A stretch of 64,000 nt of DNA from assembly GCF_000379965.1 (NCBI RefSeq), contig NZ_KB904327.1:310001-374000 (forward strand), written 5' to 3'. Under the pieces are notes generated by a model. The model searched no databases. It saw only the letters and a program-made list of their open reading frames with translations, and was not told the DNA's origin. This document shows positions 1 through 8,546 of the stretch, one piece after another (the first letter of the stretch is position 1; each line of letters opens with the position of its first letter). Source of the stretch: Hoylesella nanceiensis DSM 19126 = JCM 15639 (lineage in GTDB: Bacteria; Bacteroidota; Bacteroidia; Bacteroidales; Bacteroidaceae). The translations under genes and the position numbers were made by a program.

Positions 1-2301
1 CATATCAAGAGCTCCAGGACTAATCATGCGCTGAAGATTTCCTTTGGCATAATAACATTCTGGTCTATGCTTTTCTCTTGGGATCACAACAGTGATGAAT
101 TCTTTCTCGTTTCTCCAAGAAATGATATTCATCATTGGCTCTTCTGTTTCAGGTTGTATTTCCTTTAAGCTATTATATAGAAGCTTAAACAACTCAATTT
201 GAGATTGGCCTCGTTGATATTGAATTACAAATACAGGAACAATAAATGTATTGATGATACCTAATTGTTCTTGTTCATTAATCAATACAAGTGGTTTTAT
301 GTCGTTTTTAAGTCTGTTCCAATCATTTTGTAATGGTAAAATGCCATTTGTTCCCGCTTGGAAATGCAAGTGATCGGGCGCAGAAGCACCACTTAAAGGA
401 CCATTATAGAATAGCATCATCTCAGGGAATTCACAAAGGAAATGATACACTTCATCTATATTCGAATAGATTCTTTGTGGTTGATGTTGTGTAGATGCAA
501 TTGTAAAGTGGATAGGAAGAATTGGAAAAGGATTCACTAATATCTCAAATCTACTATCAAATCGCTTTATTAACTGCTCTTCTGGGCGTTGTTTCTTGCA
601 TAAAAAACAAGGACGTTGCTCTATATCTGCTTTAGAAATACTAGCTCCCGTAGAGACAAGTCTGCTTGGGTTATGTTGTAATTTCACATAGTTCTCCCCT
701 ATTTCTAAGGTTTTTGTTTCTATTTCAGAAAGCCTTTTATATCGCTTCTCAACCTCTTTCCAATGTGAAAGCTGTTGATTAAAGAATCTATTTAAGCTAC
801 TATTAACCAATGAATTATTATTGGTTATATTCTTATTAAAACGAGCTAATATCTCAATCGTTCTAATTTTATCTTTATATAGGTTGTTGGCATTTACCTT
901 TTCAATGCTTAGAGCAGCATCAGAGTTACCTCCCCAGCGTCTACAAAGATAGAGTTCGTCGTATATTCTACCTATTTTATAGTCACGAGAGATGCGTAAT
1001 CCCACAGCGTAGTCTTCTCCATAACTTGTGTTAGGGAAACCTATTTCACGCAATATAGGTGTGTAAAAGGCTCTAGGTGCGCCTAATCCGTTTATTCTTA
1101 GAGCATTATTACAACCATTATTGTCTGTCCACTCTTTGTGATCGATAAGACCTGGAGGTAGAGTTTCTAGCTCAAAGTTGCATATTCTGTAGCTACCAAC
1201 AATCATTGCAGCCTTTTGTTTATAGAAAGCATCAACGACTTTTTGAAGTGTAGAGCTACTAGAATAAAGATCGTCGCTATCTAATTGCACTGCAAACTTA
1301 CCACAATGAGTTGAGTTTATAGCATAGTTCCAACAGCCTCCAATACCCAAATCTGTTCTTTCAGGTATAAGATGAACTAAGTTTTGGTAACTCTTTGAGA
1401 GCTCGGATAATATATTTGTTGTATCATCTGTAGAATGATTGTCAACAACAATCACGTTAAATCTAAAACTTGTTTTTTGTTTTAGGGCAGAAAGAACAGC
1501 ATCTGATATTGTTTTTTCTCTATTGAATACAGGAATAATAACCGACGCTTCGAGGTTAAAGTGATAGTCATTAAATTGAATGGGTTGATAATTTGCAATG
1601 TTTACAAGCATCTTTTGTTTATCAAGAAATACTGTAAAGGCCTTTTCCATATCAATTTGTATGTCTCGAAAAGCCGCATTTACATAATCAAACTGTTTCT
1701 CCCCACTCTTCCTATTGTCTGTTTCTGTTTTTGTGTAGAGGTATTCATCAATATGAACAATTTTATTATTGGCTCCAGCAAACAAGCGGAACGAATACCA
1801 ACCAGCATACTTATAGCTTTCTTCTTTGTTTGAATTGAGGAATTCTCTCAATGCTTGAGTTTTGATAAGAACAAGCTGTCCAAAGTCAAAATCATCTCTA
1901 ACACTTCCTATTTGATAGTTTATTAGAGGATGTTTTTGTATTTGTCCTTCAATGATGTCATAATGATCTGCATACACAATATCTGCATCAGTATCTTTTG
2001 CAACCTGAATCATTCTTGAAAGAGCATTGTATCCCCACTCTATAGATGCATTTTTGAGGTTCAATAAGATATATGGAGATGTTGCATGTTCAATCAATTG
2101 ATGCAGCATTTCGGTAGAAAGAAAGTCGTGAAAACAAACGACTTTTATATTATTTTTATTTAATTCAGTATTGAAATGTTCATCTTTTACCAATGCATAG
2201 ACAGAGGTGATTTCTTTTTCATTTGCCACCTTTTCAAGTGTTTCAGGGCTATTTAAGAATCCTTCTCCTGGTAAGAAATAATCTATATGGTTAATCATCA
2301 T
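1..2301 (-). CDS. Glycosyltransferase family 2 fused to DUF4922 (HIT-like phosphorylase) domain, 3' end cut by window
   Basis: The frame is open from the ATG at 2301 (a second ATG follows at 2298) to the window edge, 767 codons without a stop, so the C-terminus is missing. Residues 1-250 form an alpha/beta region with a GT2-like look (ADIVYADHYD). A clear GT2 domain follows: VIIPVFNRE from residue 254 and the nucleotide-sugar DxD (LDSDD) at 341-344. From about residue 540 the protein resembles DUF4922, with the HIT-type signature DHLHFQ at 643-648, as in VTC2-like GDP-hexose phosphorylases. One chain thus appears to carry sugar transfer and nucleotide-sugar phosphorolysis. No signal peptide, so cytoplasmic. 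It is divergent from rlmN with its own promoter. Domain calls are firm; the substrate is unknown. Confidence 0.8.
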   Translation of the reverse strand, partial: MMINHIDYFLPGEGFLNSPETLEKVANEKEITSVYALVKDEHFNTELNKNNIKVVCFHDFLSTEMLHQLIEHATSPYILLNLKNASIEWGYNALSRMIQVAKDTDADIVYADHYDIIEGQIQKHPLINYQIGSVRDDFDFGQLVLIKTQALREFLNSNKEESYKYAGWYSFRLFAGANNKIVHIDEYLYTKTETDNRKSGEKQFDYVNAAFRDIQIDMEKAFTVFLDKQKMLVNIANYQPIQFNDYHFNLEASVIIPVFNREKTISDAVLSALKQKTSFRFNVIVVDNHSTDDTTNILSELSKSYQNLVHLIPERTDLGIGGCWNYAINSTHCGKFAVQLDSDDLYSSSSTLQKVVDAFYKQKAAMIVGSYRICNFELETLPPGLIDHKEWTDNNGCNNALRINGLGAPRAFYTPILREIGFPNTSYGEDYAVGLRISRDYKIGRIYDELYLCRRWGGNSDAALSIEKVNANNLYKDKIRTIEILARFNKNITNNNSLVNSSLNRFFNQQLSHWKEVEKRYKRLSEIETKTLEIGENYVKLQHNPSRLVSTGASISKADIEQRPCFLCKKQRPEEQLIKRFDSRFEILVNPFPILPIHFTIASTQHQPQRIYSNIDEVYHFLCEFPEMMLFYNGPLSGASAPDHLHFQAGTNGILPLQNDWNRLKNDIKPLVLINEQEQLGIINTFIVPVFVIQYQRGQSQIELFKLLYNSLKEIQPETEEPMMNIISWRNEKEFITVVIPREKHRPECYYAKGNLQRMISPGALDM

Positions 2302-2318
2302 TGTTTTATTTTTACTTG

Positions 2319-2326
2319 CAAATATA
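2319..2326 (-). promoter_or_regulatory. -7 promoter element for the GT2-DUF4922 gene
   Basis: On the minus strand this reads TATATTTG, an exact match to the Bacteroidota -7 consensus TAnnTTTG, 17-20 bases before the two candidate ATGs at 2301 and 2298. No clear -33 TTTG was seen. Confidence 0.6.
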
Positions 2327-2368
2327 TATAAAACGAATGAAAATAGACCTATTTTATCTTTTTTTCCG

Positions 2369-2376
2369 TAACTTTG
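2369..2376 (+). promoter_or_regulatory. rlmN: -7 promoter element for rlmN
   Basis: TAACTTTG matches the Bacteroidota -7 consensus. It overlaps the in-frame TTG at 2374, which therefore cannot be the start codon and pushes the start of rlmN to the ATG at 2404. Confidence 0.7.
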
Positions 2377-2403
2377 CATAAGAAAATAAGATCTAAAATT
2401 GAT

Positions 2404-3444
2404 ATGATGACAGACAAACAGGCACTTTTAGGAATGTCTTTGTTTGAACTAAAACAAGCTGTAACTAATCTGGGTATGCCCGAATTTACAGCAAAGCAGA
2501 TTGCAAAATGGTTGTATTCGCAACACGTTTCGTCGATAGATGAAATGACAAATATATCTAAAAGCAATCGAGAAAAGCTCAAAGAACATTTTTATATAGG
2601 CTGTGCAAAGTTTATAGATGCACAGTATTCCAAAGATGGAACCATAAAATATCTTTTTCCAACTCAATCAGGAAAGTTTGTAGAAACAGTATATATCCCT
2701 GATAAAGACCGTGCAACTCTTTGCGTTTCGTCACAGGTTGGTTGTAAGATGAATTGTTTATTCTGCCAAACAGGCAAACAAGGATTTGAAGGAAACCTAA
2801 CTTCTTGCGATATTCTTAATCAGATTTATTCTTTGCCCGAACGTGATAAGTTAACCAATATCGTGTTTATGGGGCAAGGAGAACCTATGGATAATTTTGA
2901 TAATGTTTTAAGAACAACTCAAATTCTCACATCTGATTATGGCTATGCATGGAGCCCTAAGCGCATAACAGTTAGTAGTGTTGGTGTAAAAGGTAAGTTA
3001 GAACGATTCTTAAACGAAAGCGATTGTCACGTCGCAATAAGTATGCACAACCCAATAGCTAGTGAACGAGCTAGTATTATGCCTGCAGAAAAAGGAATGT
3101 CGATAGATAGTATTGTTGAGTTATTAAGAAACTACGATTTTGCTCATCAACGTCGACTCTCTTTTGAATATATTGTTTTTGATGGATTGAATGACACTAA
3201 AGAGCATGCACAATATATAGTAGACCTTGTTAGAGGCCTAGAATGTCGCTTTAATCTCATTCGTTTTCATCAAATACCAAATGTTCCGCTTAATCCAACT
3301 AATGAGAAGAAGATGGAACAATTTAGAGATTACCTCACTTCTCATGGTGTATTCACAACAATTAGAGCAAGTAGAGGACAAGATATATTTGCTGCTTGTG
3401 GCTTATTATCAACTGCTAAGAAAGAAAAAACAGCTAAACAATAA
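2404..3444 (+). CDS. rlmN: 23S rRNA (adenine-2503-C2)-methyltransferase RlmN, radical SAM
   Basis: RlmN methylates C2 of A2503 in 23S rRNA and of A37 in some tRNAs. The 346-residue product has the radical-SAM cysteines CKMNCLFC (Cys114, 118, 121), the MGQGEPMDN segment and the C-terminal catalytic Cys in FAACGLL that forms the methyl-cysteine intermediate. The N-terminal helical domain (LFELKQAV, KQIAKWLY) is complete. I chose the ATG at 2404 (the next at 2407 is equally possible) because the upstream in-frame TTG lies inside the promoter. It is followed after 20 bases by the pdxA-like gene, so the two are probably co-transcribed. The hydrophilic C-terminal tail is slightly longer than usual. 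Confidence 0.95.
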   Translation: MMTDKQALLGMSLFELKQAVTNLGMPEFTAKQIAKWLYSQHVSSIDEMTNISKSNREKLKEHFYIGCAKFIDAQYSKDGTIKYLFPTQSGKFVETVYIPDKDRATLCVSSQVGCKMNCLFCQTGKQGFEGNLTSCDILNQIYSLPERDKLTNIVFMGQGEPMDNFDNVLRTTQILTSDYGYAWSPKRITVSSVGVKGKLERFLNESDCHVAISMHNPIASERASIMPAEKGMSIDSIVELLRNYDFAHQRRLSFEYIVFDGLNDTKEHAQYIVDLVRGLECRFNLIRFHQIPNVPLNPTNEKKMEQFRDYLTSHGVFTTIRASRGQDIFAACGLLSTAKKEKTAKQ

Positions 3445-3464
3445 ATACGAAAAACAAATGTTTT

Positions 3465-4586
3465 ATGGAAAATAGAAAGTTACGCATTGCAATAACTCAT
3501 GGAGATACCAATGGTGTTGGGTATGAAATGATATTAAAAGCATTTACAACTCCTGAGTTATTAGAATTATGTACTCCTATTATATATGGCTCACCAAAGC
3601 TCGCAGCCTATCATTCTAAGGTGTTAGAAATACCAACAAACTTTACAATTATCAACAATGCTCGTGAGGCAACAGATGGAAAAGTGAATCTTCTAACATG
3701 TTTTGATGAAGAAATTAAAGTAGATTTTGCCCACCCTAGTAAAGAGTCTGGTGTTGCAGCGATAAAGGCTTTAGATGCAGCAATAACCGATTATAGAGAG
3801 GGATTGTATGATGTTTTAGTGTCTGCTCCTATCGATAGCGCAAATATTAATGTCGAAGGAGTTCCTTTTAAAGGACTTACTCACTATCTAGAAACTTGTA
3901 TGGGTAAAACAAACGATGCGCTACAAATTTATAGTAATGAGTATTTACGTATTGCAACATTAACAAATTACATTGACATTAAAGATCTTCCCAATTATAT
4001 TACCAAGGAAAATATCATTGAGAAAGTAACTACTTTGCATAAAACCCTACAAAAAGATTATCGTATTTCTTTGCCACGTATTGCTGTGTTATCCCTTAAT
4101 CCAGATGGAAATGGCGAAGAAGAGAAGAATATTATCGCTCCTGCAATAACTCAATTAGCAAGTGAAGGTATTAATGCTTTCGGTCCTTTTGCTGCAGATA
4201 GTTTCTGGGATAATGATGAGTTTGGTATGTTCGATGCTGTTTTAGCCATGTATCACGACCAAGGTATTATTCCTTTAAAGACTTTAGTTCAATCAGACAA
4301 TGTTTTAACTGTGAGTGGTTTACCAATTATATGTACTGCTCCTGCCCTCTTCTCTCCTTTCAATGATGCAGGAGAAGGTATTGTTAATGAGAATTGTTTA
4401 CGACAAGCTATATATCAAGCAATTGATATTTTTAGAAATAGAATTACATTTGAAGAACCTTATGCTAATCCTCTTAAGAAGCTGTATCACGAAAAAAGAG
4501 ATGAAGTAGAAAAGGGACGCTTCTCTAATAACAGACAGAGAGATAATCAAAAGAATTCTCATTCAGAACAGAAAAATGAAGAATAA
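3465..4586 (+). CDS. pdxA: PdxA-like protein, degenerate active site
   Basis: Overall this is a PdxA (4-phosphohydroxy-L-threonine dehydrogenase) homologue of 373 residues: the start (GDTNGVGYE), IIYGSP and the YHDQG motif (His264) match Bacteroidota PdxA. The active site, however, is eroded. Of the three metal-binding histidines known from E. coli PdxA (His166, 211, 266) only the last is visible. The TTH motif reads TNY (168-169), NPHAG is NPDG (212-215) with a short deletion, GHTE is GLTH (137-140), and the RTSxxHGTA stretch is replaced by CTAPALFSPF. There is no frameshift or stop. A working dehydrogenase is doubtful; an altered role is possible. The last 11 bases overlap the next gene, indicating an operon. 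The symbol denotes family only. Confidence 0.8.
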   Translation: MENRKLRIAITHGDTNGVGYEMILKAFTTPELLELCTPIIYGSPKLAAYHSKVLEIPTNFTIINNAREATDGKVNLLTCFDEEIKVDFAHPSKESGVAAIKALDAAITDYREGLYDVLVSAPIDSANINVEGVPFKGLTHYLETCMGKTNDALQIYSNEYLRIATLTNYIDIKDLPNYITKENIIEKVTTLHKTLQKDYRISLPRIAVLSLNPDGNGEEEKNIIAPAITQLASEGINAFGPFAADSFWDNDEFGMFDAVLAMYHDQGIIPLKTLVQSDNVLTVSGLPIICTAPALFSPFNDAGEGIVNENCLRQAIYQAIDIFRNRITFEEPYANPLKKLYHEKRDEVEKGRFSNNRQRDNQKNSHSEQKNEE

Positions 4587-5598
4587 ATACCAAAATTTCT
4601 TTTTTCTATTTGGTGTTACGATATTTGCAATTATGGTGTATAACTTAGGTTTCACCGTAATTGTAAATAATATACGCCATGCCGGTTACTGGTTTTGGCT
4701 TATTTTGGCTTTTTGGTTGGTGTTGTATTTAGGCAATACGCTATCTTGGTATTTAATTATTAAAACAGGAAAGCCTAAAGATAAGGTGGAAAAAATAAAT
4801 TTCTTTTGGCTTTATAAAGTCACTATTTCTGCCTTTTCGCTTAATTATGCCACTCCAGGAGGCTTAATGGGAGGTGAACCTTATCGCATAATGGAACTAA
4901 CCCCCAAGATTGGTACAGAGCGAGCAACATCTTCTGTATTGCTATTTGTAATGACTCATATTTTTAGTCATTTTATATTTTGGCTTTTTGCCATATTTCT
5001 TTTCCTTCTATTTGAATCTTTTTCGTTGCTCGAAGGCAGTGTTGTTGCGATTACAGGAGTCATACTATTATTAGGTATAGCCTTTTTCTTGAAAGCCTAT
5101 AAGTATGGTTTAGCTGTGAAGTTATTGGAACTTTGTAACAAAATTCCTTTGGTAAAACGATATTCTTTGCCTTTTATTGAAAAACATTATGATCAGTTGC
5201 AAAGAATAGACCAACAAATATCTGCACTTAAAAACGAAAATAGATTCACTTTCTTTTCTGTTGTATTTATTGAATTTGTAGGTAGAGTTATTTCTTCTTT
5301 TGAAATAATGTTTATTCTACTTATAGTAAATCCTGAGGTAAGTTTTGTAAAATCATTGATAATTATAGCTTATACTAGTTTAATTGCAAATCTACTTTTC
5401 TTTATGCCTTTACAGCTTGGAGGACGTGAAGGAGGCTTTATTCTGAGTTCAGTCCAACTTGGTTTCTCGGCATCTTCGGGTAGTTTTTTAGCTATTATTG
5501 TAAGAATTAGAGAACTTATATGGACAGGAATTGGGTTGTTGCTTATCAAACTAGATAGAAAGAAGAACATAAAACTCACCAAAGGAAAAGACGATTAA
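4576..5598 (+). CDS. YbhN/UPF0104-type integral membrane protein (flippase-like, LPG-synthase membrane domain)
   Basis: A 340-residue polytopic membrane protein with about eight hydrophobic segments, from residues 8-24 to a last one near 315-330. The glycine-rich cytoplasmic motifs typical of the lysylphosphatidylglycerol synthase membrane-domain family are present: NYATPGGLMGGEPYR near residue 95 and LQLGGREGGF near 280. These families are called flippase-like. No soluble aminoacyl-PG synthase domain is attached, so lipid aminoacylation is not expected. The start overlaps the end of the pdxA-like gene by 11 bases. A small hairpin followed by a T-run lies 33 bases after the stop. The physiological substrate is unknown. 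Confidence 0.8.
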   Translation: MKNKYQNFFFLFGVTIFAIMVYNLGFTVIVNNIRHAGYWFWLILAFWLVLYLGNTLSWYLIIKTGKPKDKVEKINFFWLYKVTISAFSLNYATPGGLMGGEPYRIMELTPKIGTERATSSVLLFVMTHIFSHFIFWLFAIFLFLLFESFSLLEGSVVAITGVILLLGIAFFLKAYKYGLAVKLLELCNKIPLVKRYSLPFIEKHYDQLQRIDQQISALKNENRFTFFSVVFIEFVGRVISSFEIMFILLIVNPEVSFVKSLIIIAYTSLIANLLFFMPLQLGGREGGFILSSVQLGFSASSGSFLAIIVRIRELIWTGIGLLLIKLDRKKNIKLTKGKDD

Positions 5599-5630
5599 AG
5601 ATATAAAGCGCATCTATTTTCTGTTTTTAT

Positions 5631-5652
5631 ATCGATGAAATCGATCTTTTTT
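5631..5652 (+). terminator. Short intrinsic terminator after the YbhN-like gene
   Basis: ATCGAT, loop GAA, ATCGAT (5631-5645), then C and six Ts. The stem is short, so this is a moderate call; it ends the rlmN-pdxA-ybhN unit. Confidence 0.45.
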
Positions 5653-5677
5653 ATTTGCTTGATATCCTGTTATCACC

Positions 5678-5765
5678 CTTTGCAGAATATAAAAGCATCT
5701 CTTTTATAGATTAAAAGTAATGTTATTACAGTGTAAAAGCAACGTAATTATTCGGTAAAAACAAT
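5678..5765 (-). repeat. 22-bp periodic direct repeat array A (4 units, minus orientation)
   Basis: Read on the minus strand, four units begin at 5765, 5743, 5721 and 5699, each exactly 22 bases apart. The cores are ATTGTTTTTA, GTTGCTTTTA, ATTACTTTTA and GATGCTTTTA; the other 12 bases differ. It lies in the 387-base convergent gap between the YbhN-like gene and pdxT, 150 bases past the pdxT terminator hairpin. Apart from the terminators I see nothing else in this gap. Confidence 0.65.
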
Positions 5766-5915
5766 GCTTTTATAATATTATGTTGATAGGAAAATATTTA
5801 ACTGGGATTACTTTTATTCTCTTTTAAAAGCTTATTCCAATATATAAAGGATAGTAAGTATAACTCAAAAATAAAGATTTCATCGTTTTTTTGAGTATAA
5901 TCTCTGTAAAGAAAA

Positions 5916-5953
5916 GAGGTTAATAAATAAGTTTGACCTTATTTATTAACCTC
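5916..5953 (-). terminator. Intrinsic terminator of the pdxST operon
   Basis: A perfect 16-bp inverted repeat (5916-5931 with 5938-5953) and a 6-base loop, 32 bases past the pdxT stop. On the minus strand it is followed by TTTTCTTT. The stem could also stop rightward transcription. Confidence 0.8.
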
Positions 5954-5985
5954 AATAACTTTATTATATCGTATGAATTACTGTC

Positions 5986-6564
5986 TTATTTCACCATTTG
6001 TTCTAAGAAATAAGCATGAATACTAGAGTCATTTCCTAGTTCAGGATGGAAAGATGTAACCAATTGATTTGCTTGCTTGGCTGCAACAATATGGCCATCA
6101 ACCTCTGCTAACACCTCCACATCTTTTCCTACAGATTTGATATAAGGTGCTCGTATGAATGTCATAAGGAAGCTATCCGATACATATTTCATCTTTTCGT
6201 TGGTCTCAAAAGAACCTAATTGACGTCCATATGCGTTACGAACAACCTCAATATCCATTGTTGCAATACGTTGAACATCACTCTCTCCCACTACATTTTG
6301 AGCAAGAAGTATAAGTCCTGCGCATGTACCAAATACGGGTAAACCGTTAGATATTGCAGTTTGAATGTCGTTCAACAAATCGAGTTCGTGTAGAAGTTTT
6401 ATCATTGTGGTGCTTTCTCCACCAGGGATAATTAGTCCGTCTTTATGTTGTTGCCAGTCTTCTTTCTTGCGAATTTCAAATACTTCAACGTCACCAAGAC
6501 TTTTAATCATCTCCTCGTGCTCAATAAAAGCACCTTGAAGGGCTAGAACTGCAATTTTTTTCAT
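5986..6564 (-). CDS. pdxT: Pyridoxal 5'-phosphate synthase glutaminase subunit PdxT
   Basis: PdxT hydrolyses glutamine and channels ammonia to PdxS for direct synthesis of pyridoxal 5'-phosphate. The 192-residue product is full length with an intact class I amidotransferase triad: nucleophile Cys81 in GTCAGLILL, and His173 and Glu175 in FHPEL. The oxyanion motif PGGESTT (47-53) is present. Its start overlaps the pdxS stop by 4 bases, so translation is probably coupled. It is the last gene of the three-gene B6 operon and is followed by a strong terminator. Confidence 0.97.
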   Translation of the reverse strand: MKKIAVLALQGAFIEHEEMIKSLGDVEVFEIRKKEDWQQHKDGLIIPGGESTTMIKLLHELDLLNDIQTAISNGLPVFGTCAGLILLAQNVVGESDVQRIATMDIEVVRNAYGRQLGSFETNEKMKYVSDSFLMTFIRAPYIKSVGKDVEVLAEVDGHIVAAKQANQLVTSFHPELGNDSSIHAYFLEQMVK

Positions 6565-7436
6565 TTGCCTCTTTCAGCCATTAACAACTCAATCTCTTGC
6601 TCGTTGATACCAACCATAGCTTCGCCTAAATCTTCAGAGAGCTCTGCAATCATCTTAGCGTCTTTATAGTTAGTAACAGCTTTCACAATTGCAGCAGCAC
6701 GTTTCTCTGGATTTCCGCTCTTGAAGATACCACTTCCAACGAATACGCCTTCTGCTCCTAGTTGCATCATCAATGCTGCGTCTGCAGGAGTTGCAACACC
6801 ACCAGCAGCAAAATTAACAACAGGTAGCTTACCATTGTCGTGAACATACTTCACCAACTCATAAGGAGATTGTAGTTGTTTTGTTGCTTCGAATAACTCA
6901 CCTTCAGTTAATGAAACGATACGGCGAATCTCACTTTGCATCATACGCATGTGACGTACTGCCTGAATGATATCTCCTGTTCCAGGTTCTCCTTTGGTTC
7001 TAATCATAGTTGCACCTTCTGCTATTCTGCGAAGAGCTTCTCCTAAGTCTTTAGCACCACAAACAAAGGGAACTGTAAAGTCGTTTTTGTTGATGTGATA
7101 GATGTTATCTGCTGGTGAAAGTACTTCACTTTCGTCGATATAATCTATTTCAATTGCTTGAAGTATTTGAGCTTCTGCAAAATGGCCAATACGGCATTTC
7201 GCCATAACAGGAATACTAACAACTTCTTGTATGCTCTTAATCATCTTTGGATCGCTCATACGTGCAACACCACCAGCAGCTCTAATGTCTGCAGGAATAC
7301 GTTCTAGTGCCATAACTGCACATGCACCTGCAGCTTCAGCAATACGTGCTTGTTCAGGAGTTGTTACGTCCATAATAACTCCACCTTTTAGCATTTGAGC
7401 TAAATTTCGATTAAGATTTTGTCTGTTTTCTTTCAT
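6561..7436 (-). CDS. pdxS: Pyridoxal 5'-phosphate synthase lyase subunit PdxS
   Basis: PdxS condenses ribose 5-phosphate, glyceraldehyde 3-phosphate and ammonia into PLP as a dodecamer with PdxT. The 291-residue TIM barrel keeps the key residues: Asp in VIMDVTT, the Schiff-base Lys in [10 protein letters not shown], the second Lys in [11 protein letters not shown] and the phosphate-binding [10 protein letters not shown] region. It lies 10 bases after the regulator-like gene and overlaps pdxT by 4 bases. Functional on sequence grounds. Confidence 0.97.
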   Translation of the reverse strand: MKENRQNLNRNLAQMLKGGVIMDVTTPEQARIAEAAGACAVMALERIPADIRAAGGVARMSDPKMIKSIQEVVSIPVMAKCRIGHFAEAQILQAIEIDYIDESEVLSPADNIYHINKNDFTVPFVCGAKDLGEALRRIAEGATMIRTKGEPGTGDIIQAVRHMRMMQSEIRRIVSLTEGELFEATKQLQSPYELVKYVHDNGKLPVVNFAAGGVATPADAALMMQLGAEGVFVGSGIFKSGNPEKRAAAIVKAVTNYKDAKMIAELSEDLGEAMVGINEQEIELLMAERGK

Positions 7437-7446
7437 AATTCAATAT

Positions 7447-8445
7447 TTATTTTTTCTTTCTAAAATTACTTGGGGGAACTCCTACTTTCTTTTTAAAGAA
7501 CTTCGTGAAATGTGCTTGTGATGAAAAGCCATTTCGATAGGCTATCTCTTGAATAGTAGAAAAAGAATTCTGTAAATCAAGTTCTATCTGTTCTATAAGA
7601 TAATCTTCTATAATGGTTTTGGGAGTTTTGTTGCTAACGGCCTTTGTTACCTGTGATAAATATCGACTGCTTACATTGAATAAGTCGGAATAGAAGCGTA
7701 CGTCACGATTGTCTTTGTAATATTTCGACACGGCATCTATAAACTCTTGGTATAAAAGGTTGATACGCTCGGAAACTACTCTCTTTTCCTTTTCTTTCTC
7801 AGCAGCAAACAAATAGGCATTATTAATGGCATCTTCAAGAGAATTATTCTTGCTTAAATAAGATGCAACAGCTGAAGAAAAATAGTTATTTTTTCCGTGG
7901 AAGAAACTGTCTACCAATACAACTTCTTTGCAACCAAAGGCTTTTAATTGTGCAATTGCTTTCTGTTTATCCTCGTTAGACTCAATGGTTATGCCTAAAA
8001 TATATTCTGCATCGATATTTCTTATAACGACAATAGTTGACAATGGCAATAAGCGATTCTTTATTTGAGATATGACATCTCGGCTCATAAGCTCATCACC
8101 ATTACTAGAATAAACAATTGGATTGTATATAACAGATTGTATGTTATATTTGGAAACCATATCGCAAATGACCTTTAAGACATTTACATTTCGAATCATA
8201 CCAAGCTTTAATATCTTTGCTTGGGTATCGTTTACAAGTGCTTCGATTTGCGCTTCGATGATATTTGATGGCAGATCGAAGAATTCTTGAATACCCAAAG
8301 TGTTCTGAACCGTAATACTTGTTATCACGGAAACAGATGGAATTCCTAGTGCTTCAAATACCTTTATGTCGGCTTGTATGCCTGAAGTACCAGTGCCATC
8401 AGAACCTGTTATTGTTAAAACTGGTGTTAGTTTGTTGTCTATCAT
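7447..8445 (-). CDS. ThiD/PdxK-like domain fused to AraC-type DNA-binding domain; candidate B6 regulator
   Basis: The N-terminal part (residues 8-216) aligns with hydroxymethylpyrimidine/pyridoxal kinases of the ThiD/PdxY family: LTITGSDGTGTSGIQAD at 10-26, the LGM motif at 81-83 and NIDAEYIL at 143-150. The C-terminal part (about 236-330) is a two-HTH AraC/XylS domain ending in FKKKVGVPPSNFRKK. The catalytic GTGC anion-hole loop of ThiD is absent. In its place is HGKNNYFSSA (183-192), and about 30 residues of the preceding ATP-binding region are missing, so kinase activity is unlikely while the vitamer pocket may persist. It is the first gene of the operon with pdxS and pdxT. I infer a transcriptional regulator sensing a B6 vitamer; HMP is the alternative ligand. 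Confidence 0.8.
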   Translation of the reverse strand: MIDNKLTPVLTITGSDGTGTSGIQADIKVFEALGIPSVSVITSITVQNTLGIQEFFDLPSNIIEAQIEALVNDTQAKILKLGMIRNVNVLKVICDMVSKYNIQSVIYNPIVYSSNGDELMSRDVISQIKNRLLPLSTIVVIRNIDAEYILGITIESNEDKQKAIAQLKAFGCKEVVLVDSFFHGKNNYFSSAVASYLSKNNSLEDAINNAYLFAAEKEKEKRVVSERINLLYQEFIDAVSKYYKDNRDVRFYSDLFNVSSRYLSQVTKAVSNKTPKTIIEDYLIEQIELDLQNSFSTIQEIAYRNGFSSQAHFTKFFKKKVGVPPSNFRKKK

Positions 8446-8486
8446 AAGATATCAACTACAAAGTAAGTTATTTTTATCGAGAAAAA

Positions 8487-8525
8487 AAAATGATGTTCCC
8501 TTATAGACAAAGAAAACACCATTTT
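8487..8525 (-). terminator. Intrinsic terminator after the amylase gene
   Basis: On the minus strand, AAAATGGTGTT (8525-8515) pairs with AACATCATTTT (8497-8487) with one mismatch, followed by a run of Ts. It closes the fabD-amylase unit, 22 bases past the amylase stop. Confidence 0.65.
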
Positions 8526-8546
8526 GTATAAATCATTTTATGAACC

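Noticed and set aside
2374-2403. TTG at 2374 as start of rlmN
   Set aside because: It overlaps the -7 promoter element, so it would not be transcribed; the family match begins after the ATG at 2404.
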